NCBI GenBank assembly: GCA_903893315.1
Contig: CAITLU010000036.1
Coordinates: 1 to 64,000 of the forward strand
Length of the DNA stretch: 64,000 nt
From: an uncultured bacterium
GTDB taxonomy: Bacteria; Desulfobacterota; Binatia; UBA1149; CAITLU01
Reading direction: 5' to 3'
Positions 57,335-64,000 of this stretch are shown one piece after another (the first letter of the stretch is position 1; each line of letters begins with the position of its first letter). The notes under the pieces were generated by a model. It searched no databases, had not been told where the DNA came from, and was given only the letters and a program-made list of their open reading frames with translations. A program made the position numbers and the translations under genes.

Positions 57335-59065
57335 TTACTCGCCGCTTCCGCGACGGGCGAGTTTTTCTTGGATCATGTCACCAAGGGTAACGCTACCCCC
57401 TCGACCACCGCCCGTCTCCGCCGACATGTAGGCGCGCATTTCTTCTTTCTCGGCCGACTGCATCAGCGACCGGATGCTGAGAGAGATGCGTCTTTCCCGG
57501 GTGTCTACCTGGGTGACCTCGGCCTCGATCTCCTGGCCCGGCTGGAACAACTCGCGGGGGTTCTCCACCCTCTCGCGGCCGAGTTGGGAAACGTGGACGA
57601 GCCCTTCGACCCCTTCCTCGATCTCGACGAAAACGCCGAAGTCGGCGATGTTCGTCACCTTACCGTGAATCCGCACACCCACCGGGTAGCGATCCTGCAT
57701 ACGGCGCCACGGATCTTCGGCGAGTTGCTTGAGACCGAGCGAGAGCCGCTCGTTGGGAATGTCGATACCGAGCACCAGACACTCGAGTTCGTCGCCCTTC
57801 TTGGCGATCTCGGAGGGATGGTGAACTTTCTTGGTCCAGTGCATGTCCGAAATGTGGACGAGACCGTCGATGCCTTCCTTGACGTTCACGAAGACACCGA
57901 AGTCGGTCACGCTCGTGACCTTGCCGCTGACGCGAGTACCCACGGGGTGCTCGATCGGGAGCATCTCCCAAGGATTCGGGGTCACCTGCTTGAGGCCGAG
58001 CGAAATGCGGCGGTTCTCCGGATCCAGAGCGATCACTACCACGTCGACTTCGTCACCTACCGAGAGCACCTGCGAAGGATGCGTCACCCGCTTGGTCCAC
58101 GACATTTCGGAAACGTGCACCAACCCTTCGATGCCGTCTTCGATCTCGATGAACGCACCGTAATCGGTAAGGCTCACGACCTTGCCATGCACGCGGTTGC
58201 CGGGGAAGAGACGGTCGGCGACTGTCACCCAGGGATCGTCGAACAACTGCTTGAGGCCGAGCGAAATGCGGTGTGAAGATGCGTCGTACTTCAAGACGAC
58301 GACGCGCAGCACGTCACCCGGCTTGACCACTTTGGAAGGATGACTGATGCGCCCCCACGACATGTCCGTGACGTGAAGCAGACCGTCGATGCCGCCAAGG
58401 TCGACGAACGCGCCGTAATCGGTGACGTTCTTGACGACGCCTTCGAGGATGACGCCGGCTTCGAGAATCTTGAGTGTTTCGCCGCGCGCAACCTCCTGCT
58501 CTTTCTCGAGCAGGGCCTTGCGGGAGACAACCACGTTGCCGCGCGCACGATTGTACTTGAGGACGGTGAACGGTGCCGTCTCACCTATGTAGCGATCCAG
58601 GCTGCGGGTCGGACGCGTGTCGACGTGCGAACCTGGAAGGAATGCGAATACTCCGACATCGACCTTGAGACCGCCCTTGACGCGACCGACAACGGTTCCC
58701 TGAACCGTGCCGCCGGATTGGTAGGCGTCTTCGATGGTCTTCCAAACTATGTTTTGCCGAGCTCGCTGGTAGGACAGCCGGAAGTCTCCGCCGTCGCCGC
58801 CGCTCGATTCGACCAGAACTTCGATTTCCTGGCCTTCCTTGATCGTCATCGCGCCGTCGCGATCCTGAAACTCGTAAGCGGGAATGACCCCTTCCGACTT
58901 GTAGCCGATGTCTACGGTAACGACGTCATTGGAAATGGATACGACGTGGCCTTTGACGATCTCGCCGGCCTGAATGGGCCGTACCGATGCCTCGAACATA
59001 TCCGAGAAGCTCTCCGACGCTTCGTCGCGATGAGTTACCTCATGCTCAACCTTCTCCTGTTGCAT
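57335..59065 (-). CDS. rpsA: 30S ribosomal protein S1
   Basis: The product of about 576 residues has six S1 domains in a row, with repeats such as GAFVDLGGIDGLLHVTDMSW, GAFIEIEDGIEGLVHVSEMS and GVFVNVKEGIDGLVHISDMH. S1 binds mRNA and feeds it to the 30S subunit. The start is ATG 59065 or TTG 59068, 3 bases apart; GGAGG lies 12 or 9 bases before. It follows cmk by about 96 bases and precedes ihfB, a conserved order. Confidence 0.96.
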   Translation of the reverse strand: MQQEKVEHEVTHRDEASESFSDMFEASVRPIQAGEIVKGHVVSISNDVVTVDIGYKSEGVIPAYEFQDRDGAMTIKEGQEIEVLVESSGGDGGDFRLSYQRARQNIVWKTIEDAYQSGGTVQGTVVGRVKGGLKVDVGVFAFLPGSHVDTRPTRSLDRYIGETAPFTVLKYNRARGNVVVSRKALLEKEQEVARGETLKILEAGVILEGVVKNVTDYGAFVDLGGIDGLLHVTDMSWGRISHPSKVVKPGDVLRVVVLKYDASSHRISLGLKQLFDDPWVTVADRLFPGNRVHGKVVSLTDYGAFIEIEDGIEGLVHVSEMSWTKRVTHPSQVLSVGDEVDVVVIALDPENRRISLGLKQVTPNPWEMLPIEHPVGTRVSGKVTSVTDFGVFVNVKEGIDGLVHISDMHWTKKVHHPSEIAKKGDELECLVLGIDIPNERLSLGLKQLAEDPWRRMQDRYPVGVRIHGKVTNIADFGVFVEIEEGVEGLVHVSQLGRERVENPRELFQPGQEIEAEVTQVDTRERRISLSIRSLMQSAEKEEMRAYMSAETGGGRGGSVTLGDMIQEKLARRGSGE

Positions 59066-59161
59066 CAAATGAAAAATCCTCCGTGGTGTGACGCCCGAAC
59101 GGGCAGGGGCAGGTCATAACGCGCTGCGGCTGCGAACTCAAGAGAAGGTAAGGATTTCCGC

Positions 59162-59863
59162 CTACTTCGCGACGCGCCCTCTGGCGGTGGCCTCCGCCAC
59201 TATTCGCGCCACCACCTGATCCAGACCTGAATGTGTGGTGTCGATCACCACCGCATCCGAAGCTGCGGCCAGAGGCGCGACCTTGCGCGTGCTGTCGCGC
59301 AGGTCCCTTTCGGCCATCTCGGCCTTAACTTTGCCCAGCGAAGCTGACTCGGCATCGGTCGTTCGCGTTTCGACCAGTTCGGCGCTGCGGCGCCTGGCTC
59401 GCTCGTCTGGATCGGCGTCGAGGTAGATTTTGAGATCGGCTCCCGGGAAAACGACAGTGCCGATGTCGCGCCCCTCCACCACCGTCCCCGGGAACCTCAC
59501 GGCACCGCGCTGCCAGGCCAGCAGAGCGCTGCGCACGGAAGGACAGGCGGAACTCCTGGAGGCAGCCTGACTCACCTCGGGAGCGCGGATTGCCTCGGAG
59601 ACGTCGCGACCGTTGAGCAGGAAACTGCGTCCGTCGGCCGTGGGCTCGACGCTCAGCGTTGATATCAGCGCAGCCATCGCCGCGTCGTCGTCGGGAACGA
59701 CTCCGGCCTCGACCGCCGCCAGCGCGACGCAGCGGTAGAGCGCTCCCGAATCGAGGTAGGAGAAACCGAGCACCCGCGCCACGCGCTGGGATGTGGTGGA
59801 CTTGCCGGCCCCGGCGGGTCCGTCGATCGCCAGGATGAAGATGTCGGACGCGCTCTCGATCAC
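59162..59863 (-). CDS. cmk: cytidylate kinase
   Basis: The 233-residue P-loop kinase has ILAIDGPAGAGKSTTSQRVA, the substrate region GFSYLDSGALYRCVA, and TVVEGRDIGTVVFPGADLKI. It phosphorylates CMP and dCMP. The gene start GTG 59863 overlaps the aroA stop (59860-59863). The aroA-cmk-rpsA order is widespread in proteobacteria-like genomes. Confidence 0.95.
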   Translation of the reverse strand: MIESASDIFILAIDGPAGAGKSTTSQRVARVLGFSYLDSGALYRCVALAAVEAGVVPDDDAAMAALISTLSVEPTADGRSFLLNGRDVSEAIRAPEVSQAASRSSACPSVRSALLAWQRGAVRFPGTVVEGRDIGTVVFPGADLKIYLDADPDERARRRSAELVETRTTDAESASLGKVKAEMAERDLRDSTRKVAPLAAASDAVVIDTTHSGLDQVVARIVAEATARGRVAK

Positions 59864-61170
59864 GCGCCGAGCCTCGCGAGAACATCAAAGAATTCCGGGA
59901 AGGAAACCGCCACGGACTCGGCATCATCGACGGTCACGCCTTCGACGCAGGCCAAAGCCGCCACCGCTGCCGACATCGCGATACGGTGATCTCCATGAGT
60001 GAGGACGCTGGCGCCTCCGCGCGGAACTCCGCCGTGAACGCAAAAACCATCATCGAACACGTCGACGCGAATCCCCATCGCACCGAGCAGTGCCGCTGTG
60101 GCCGCGATGCGATCGCTCTCCTTGACGCGCAGTTCCGCTGCGCCGCGCACCACCGACATGCCATCGGCAAAGGCCGCCGCAACCGCGAGCAACGGCAACT
60201 CGTCGATCGTCGCCGGAACCTCGTCGGCCGCAACTTCAAAGGCGCGCAGGCGCGAAAACCGCGCGGTAATGGTTCCCACCTCTTCGCCTCCGACCAGCGC
60301 GTCGACGCTGCATTGGATGTCCGCGCCCATTCGCCGCAGCACGTGCAGGAAACCCAGTCGCGTGGGGTTCAGCAGCACTCCGTCGATGGTCACTTCGGAA
60401 CCAGGAACGATGGCGGCCGCCACCAGCAGGAAGGCCGCCGAGGAAGGGTCGCCGGGGACCAGCACATCGACACAGGCAAGAGCGGCCGGACCGCTGACTT
60501 CGACCCGGCAGCCGCCGGCGCCGTGGCCGTCCGCCCCTCCAACTATCAGGTCGACGCCCATGGCCCTGAGTAATCTCTCGGTGTGATCGCGGCTGGAGGC
60601 GGGCTCGACCACGGCCGTGGTCCCCTGCCCCTGCAACCCTGCCAGGATCACCGCGCTCTTCACTTGAGCGCTGGCCACCGCCAGAGCGACCTCGGCCCCG
60701 GTCAACAAACCGCCGCGGATACGCACAGGCGCGTGCCCTTCGGTCGTCTCGATCAGCGCCCCGAGCCGGGCCAGCGGCTCGGCCACCCTCCTCATCGGGC
60801 GCCGCGACAGCGAAGCGTCCCCGACCAAGGTGGCGTCGAGCCCCTGCTGACCGGCCAGCAGTCCGCACAGCAACCGCATCGTGGTCCCCGAATTCTCGCA
60901 GTCGATACGGCCCGGGCTCCGATCGAAGACCAGGTCGCGGCCACGCACCCGCACGCTGTCGAGTCCCAGACGCTCGATGCCGGCACCCAGGCCCGCCATC
61001 GCCGCCATCGTCGATGCCACATCACGGCCACTCGGAAGTCCGCGCACCAGTGCCTCGCCCTGACCGGCAGCGTTGAACATCACCGCGCGGTGCGCGATCG
61101 ACTTGTCGCCCGGAACGCTGACGCGCCCGCGCAGCGGGCCCGCCGCCGGCAAGACAGTTCGCTCACTCAC
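59860..61170 (-). CDS. aroA: 3-phosphoshikimate 1-carboxyvinyltransferase (EPSP synthase)
   Basis: The product of about 436 residues has the AroA blocks LRGRVSVPGDKSIAHRAVMF near the start, NSGTTMRLLCGLLAGQ, and KESDRIAATAALLGAMG. It joins PEP to shikimate-3-phosphate in the pathway to chorismate. GTG 61170 overlaps the tyrA stop (GTGA) and gives a family-sized protein; the upstream extension has no homolog look. It feeds the tyrA/pheA branch encoded in the same unit. Confidence 0.94.
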   Translation of the reverse strand: MSERTVLPAAGPLRGRVSVPGDKSIAHRAVMFNAAGQGEALVRGLPSGRDVASTMAAMAGLGAGIERLGLDSVRVRGRDLVFDRSPGRIDCENSGTTMRLLCGLLAGQQGLDATLVGDASLSRRPMRRVAEPLARLGALIETTEGHAPVRIRGGLLTGAEVALAVASAQVKSAVILAGLQGQGTTAVVEPASSRDHTERLLRAMGVDLIVGGADGHGAGGCRVEVSGPAALACVDVLVPGDPSSAAFLLVAAAIVPGSEVTIDGVLLNPTRLGFLHVLRRMGADIQCSVDALVGGEEVGTITARFSRLRAFEVAADEVPATIDELPLLAVAAAFADGMSVVRGAAELRVKESDRIAATAALLGAMGIRVDVFDDGFCVHGGVPRGGASVLTHGDHRIAMSAAVAALACVEGVTVDDAESVAVSFPEFFDVLARLGA

Positions 61171-62039
61171 GGTGCCACCTCTTTTCGCAGGCGGCGCGCC
61201 GCATCGATCAGCGAACGCAACGCGACTTCGTCGCTGCGGTCGACGGCCTGACGCAACTTCGTCCACAACACCGCAAAGTCGTCGATGGCCGACAACAACG
61301 CCACGCGGTTGAGCCCTGCGATGTCGGTCCACATGTCGGGGTCGCTGGCAGCCAGACGCGTGGTGTCGCGAAAGCCCGAGGCCGCCAACTCTACGATGCG
61401 TTCACGCGCCGGCGCTGCATCGGCGGCAGCCGAAAGTACATACGCGACCATCTGCGGAAGATGACTGGAGGTCGCCAGGGCTTCGTCGTGCTCGGCCGCG
61501 CTCATCTCGAGCACGTGCGCATCGAGGTCAAGCCACAGTGAACGCATTCGCTCACGGAGCCGCGCCGAAGTGACGTGGCACGGCGTCAGCACCACACGCG
61601 CACCGCGAAACAGTTCGATGTCGGCCGCGCCTGCGCCGCTCTCGGCCTTCCCAGCAAGCGGATGAGCGCCGAGGAAACGGCCCGCCAGACCAAGCCTCCG
61701 CGCTTCAGCGACGATAGGCCCCTTGACGCTGCCGACGTCGGTGATCACGCACGACGCCGAAACAGCGGCCGCGACCTCGGCCAATTGTTCGAGCGCGGTA
61801 CGCACCGGAGTGGCCAGCACCACTAGGTCGGCATCTGCGCAAGCCGCCGCAAGGTCGCTGGTAGCAGCGTCGAGAAAACCGCGAGATTTTGCCGTTTCCA
61901 GATTGCCCTGCGAACGTCCGACTCCGGTAACTCGCTCGAACAAGCCGCGGGCCTTGCCCGCGCCGGCGAGCGAAGCCCCGAGAAGTCCCGCACCGACCAC
62001 CACGCAGTGCCGCCACGTCTCGCTCTTGTGCTCACTCAT
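61167..62039 (-). CDS. tyrA: prephenate dehydrogenase family protein
   Basis: The product of about 290 residues has the NAD site VVVGAGLLGASLAGAGKARG, TDVGSVKGPIVAEARRLG and GAHPLAGKAESG (the active His). It oxidatively decarboxylates prephenate (or arogenate) to the tyrosine precursor. ATG 62039 overlaps the hisC stop (ATGA); the frame can extend upstream, but that part is Arg-rich and lies inside hisC. No chorismate mutase or ACT domain is fused. Confidence 0.92.
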   Translation of the reverse strand: MSEHKSETWRHCVVVGAGLLGASLAGAGKARGLFERVTGVGRSQGNLETAKSRGFLDAATSDLAAACADADLVVLATPVRTALEQLAEVAAAVSASCVITDVGSVKGPIVAEARRLGLAGRFLGAHPLAGKAESGAGAADIELFRGARVVLTPCHVTSARLRERMRSLWLDLDAHVLEMSAAEHDEALATSSHLPQMVAYVLSAAADAAPARERIVELAASGFRDTTRLAASDPDMWTDIAGLNRVALLSAIDDFAVLWTKLRQAVDRSDEVALRSLIDAARRLRKEVAP

Positions 62040-63136
62040 CCGTGCATCTCCGAAACAACGACCTTCAGCGCCGCGATGGCGCGCTCGTCTTCGGCCTCGG
62101 TGCCGAAGGTGATGCGCACGTGCTCGGTAAAACCGTAGGCATCCATAGGACGCACGATCACTCCGAGTTGCAGCAGCGCTTCGGTGACGGTCTTGCCGCT
62201 TCCCACTTCGACCAGCACGAAGTTGGCGTGGCTCGGCACGAAGTCCAGACCGAGTTCCGCGCAGGCCTCGCTCCAACGCCGGCGACTGGCGCGCACACGC
62301 TGACGCGAAGCCTCCATGTGCGCATCGTCGTCAAGAGCGGCGGCGGCGGCCACCTGCGCAAGCAGGCTGACGTTGAAAGGCTGACGCAGCCGCGCCAGCC
62401 CGTCCATCACTGCCGCAGAACCCACTCCGTAGCCGATGCGAAGACCGGCCAGTCCGTAGATTTTCGAGAACGTACGCGCGACTACCAGCCCCGGGTGACG
62501 ATCGAGAAAGTCGATACCGCACGGATACTCGGGATCTTCGACGTATTCGCAATACGCTTCGTCGAGCACCACGCAGACGTCTTCGGGAACCAGTGCGAGA
62601 AAACGCTCCCACTCGCGACGGCGAAAGATCGTCCCGGTGGGATTGTTCGGGTTGGCCAGGAACACCACACGCGTGCGCGGCGTCAGCCGTGCAGCGATCG
62701 CCTCCAGGTCGTGCTCGAAACCGCGCGGCGGAGCCTTCACCGGCGTAGCTCCTGCCGCGATCGAAACCAGCGGATACACCAGGAAGGCATCGCTCGAGAA
62801 CAACACTTCGTCGCCGGGACCGGCGAAAAGACGGCACGACAGTTCGAGGATCTCGTTGGAGCCGTTGCCGAAAACGATGCGGGCAGGTTCGACGCCGAGT
62901 CTGGCCGCGAGTTTCTCGGCCAGCACCACCGCACCACCGTCGGGATAGCGATGAATACCCGGCAGCGCGCGGAGCAGAGCCTCGAGCGCGCGCGGTGACG
63001 GACCGAGAGGATTTTCGTTGGAGGCGACTTTGATCGAGCCGTGAATGCCGAGCTCGCGCTCCACCTCTTCGATCGGACGACCGGGCTTGTAGGGCTGGAG
63101 CGAACGAATGCGCTCGGGAATACGGGGACCGGCCAC
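62036..63136 (-). CDS. hisC: histidinol-phosphate aminotransferase-family PLP enzyme
   Basis: The 366-residue aminotransferase has the HisC start RIRSLQPYKPGRPIEEVERE, the NENPLGPSPRALEALL block and the PLP lysine in ARTFSKIYGLAGLRIGYG. HisC-type enzymes act on histidinol phosphate, and many also on phenylpyruvate or 4-hydroxyphenylpyruvate. Placement between pheA and tyrA, not with his genes, suggests an aromatic aminotransferase role. GTG 63136 starts 49 bases after the pheA stop. Confidence 0.92.
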   Translation of the reverse strand: MAGPRIPERIRSLQPYKPGRPIEEVERELGIHGSIKVASNENPLGPSPRALEALLRALPGIHRYPDGGAVVLAEKLAARLGVEPARIVFGNGSNEILELSCRLFAGPGDEVLFSSDAFLVYPLVSIAAGATPVKAPPRGFEHDLEAIAARLTPRTRVVFLANPNNPTGTIFRRREWERFLALVPEDVCVVLDEAYCEYVEDPEYPCGIDFLDRHPGLVVARTFSKIYGLAGLRIGYGVGSAAVMDGLARLRQPFNVSLLAQVAAAAALDDDAHMEASRQRVRASRRRWSEACAELGLDFVPSHANFVLVEVGSGKTVTEALLQLGVIVRPMDAYGFTEHVRITFGTEAEDERAIAALKVVVSEMHG

Positions 63137-63185
63137 CGCGGCTAGTTAGCGGGAACGCCGCGGAATGGCCACATGGACCGGCTGC

Positions 63186-64000
63186 CTACAGCGCCATCGG
63201 ATAGGAACCGAGCACCTTCACCGACAGCGCTATTCGCCGCAGCGAGTCCAGGGCCTTGGCCACCGGCGCGTCGCAGACGTGTCCGCTGACGTCGACGAAG
63301 AAGCGGTACTCCCACGAGCGTCCCACCAGCGGTCGTGACTCGATCATCGAGAGGTTGACGCGATTGCGCGAGAACTGCCGGATGATGCGCTCCAGAATCC
63401 CGACCTCGTCCTTGACGGTGACGACCAGCGAGGTTCGATCGCGACCGCTCGGCTTGGTCCTCTGGTCGGGACCGATGACGAGAAAACGGGTGACGTTGGC
63501 GGCGTTGTCCTGAATCGAGCGCGCCACCACTTCGAGACCGTACAGGCGTGCGGCAAGACCACTGCCGACCGCCGCGGTCCCCTTCTGGCTCGCCGCCAGT
63601 TTGGCGGCCGCCGTCGTACTGGCCGTCGCCAACAGTTCCACGCCGGGAAAGTTCTCGGCCAGGTAGCGTTTGCACTGTCCCAGCGGCTGCGGATGCGAGG
63701 CGATGCGCCGCACCTTGGCGCGGTCGGCGTCCTTGGCCATCAAGCAGTGGTCTATCTTCAGAACCGATTCCGCCAGAATCGTCGCGGTCGTACCCGCCAA
63801 CGCGTCGAGCGTCGGCGTGACCGCGCCTTCGGTGGTGTTCTCTACCGGCACCACACCGAACGCGGCGCGCGAAGTCTCGACGGCGGTGAAGATTTCCGGA
63901 ATAGAGTCGCAGGAATCAAAGCGGGCGTTGCTGCCGAACTGACGCACCGCCGCCTCGTGAGAATAGGTTCCGGGAGGGCCGAGGAAAGCCACTTCTATCG
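63186..64000 (-). CDS. pheA: prephenate dehydratase (PheA), 5' part outside window
   Basis: The frame is still open at 64000; the visible part starts IEVAFLGPPGTYSHEAA, the usual PDT start, so the N-terminus or a fused chorismate mutase lies outside. The PDT catalytic Thr region NVTRFLVIGPD is present. The C-terminal ACT regulatory domain shows LSMIESRPLVGRSWEYRF (ESRP motif binds phenylalanine). It converts prephenate to phenylpyruvate and is feedback-inhibited by Phe. It opens the visible aromatic-amino-acid unit. Confidence 0.94.
   Translation of the reverse strand, partial: IEVAFLGPPGTYSHEAAVRQFGSNARFDSCDSIPEIFTAVETSRAAFGVVPVENTTEGAVTPTLDALAGTTATILAESVLKIDHCLMAKDADRAKVRRIASHPQPLGQCKRYLAENFPGVELLATASTTAAAKLAASQKGTAAVGSGLAARLYGLEVVARSIQDNAANVTRFLVIGPDQRTKPSGRDRTSLVVTVKDEVGILERIIRQFSRNRVNLSMIESRPLVGRSWEYRFFVDVSGHVCDAPVAKALDSLRRIALSVKVLGSYPMAL

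Overview
The window is GC-rich bacterial chromosome, with strong G/C preference at third codon positions. It comes from a Gram-negative, diderm organism: it carries the Mla lipid-transport genes, a lipid A-type acyltransferase and a DUF1329 envelope protein. Several traits point to a deltaproteobacteria-like lineage, with Candidatus Binatota/Desulfobacterota-type genomes my best guess: exported proteins with CGNG...GE.CDD disulfide repeats joined by Thr-rich linkers, dockerin-like D.DGNG modules, DUF1329, and many acyl-CoA, SDR and enoyl-CoA enzymes. No rRNA, 16S-type marker, phage, IS element or CRISPR array is present, so the taxonomy is inference.

Layout, left part (1-23.5 kb). Positions 1-1770 hold the end of an mla operon (mlaD fragment, mlaA, mlaC). 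Next come a two-gene SDR/acyl-CoA dehydrogenase operon and a four-gene gliding-type ABC exporter operon (ATPase, permease, GldG-like, DUF4340). These are followed by a Ycf48-like lipoprotein, small exported proteins, an SCP2 protein, a response regulator coupled to an enoyl-CoA hydratase, a degenerate-receiver protein and an LpxL-like acyltransferase. Then come an ethylmalonyl-CoA-type mutase, a beta-helix/SDR/PPOX operon, a methyltransferase, a secreted subtilase with dockerin-like repeats and an acyl-CoA synthetase.

Middle part (23.5-40.6 kb). A 930-residue cysteine-rich surface protein is followed by a cbpA-cbpM-rnhA operon in which RNase HI has an unusual C-terminal domain. An MFS transporter, ilvD, a second large surface protein with a dockerin-like pair and a monooxygenase come next, then moaA, a SUMF1-like protein, a HEAT-like repeat protein, a DUF1329 protein and an initiator tRNA.

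Right part (40.6-64 kb), all on the minus strand. This is a dense housekeeping series in which stop and start codons often overlap (ATGA/GTGA). Read in transcription order it runs pheA (partial)-hisC-tyrA-aroA-cmk-rpsA-ihfB-HIT-lapA-like-AAA-vWA-mutS-amiC-glnD-xer, then M50 protease-trpS-scpA-scpB-rluB. The pheA-hisC-tyrA-aroA stretch makes aromatic amino acids; scpAB and xer serve chromosome segregation.

I found no wholly unknown multi-gene system. The strongest leads are: (1) a frame-preserving 63-bp tandem repeat inside a roughly 230-bp out-of-frame overlap of scpB and rluB; (2) a set of secreted proteins sharing dockerin-like and disulfide-repeat modules; (3) RNase HI with a viroplasmin-like domain at its C-terminus, coupled to cbpAM; (4) an initiator tRNA with C instead of A at position 73; (5) a receiver-like domain with His in place of the phosphoacceptor Asp.
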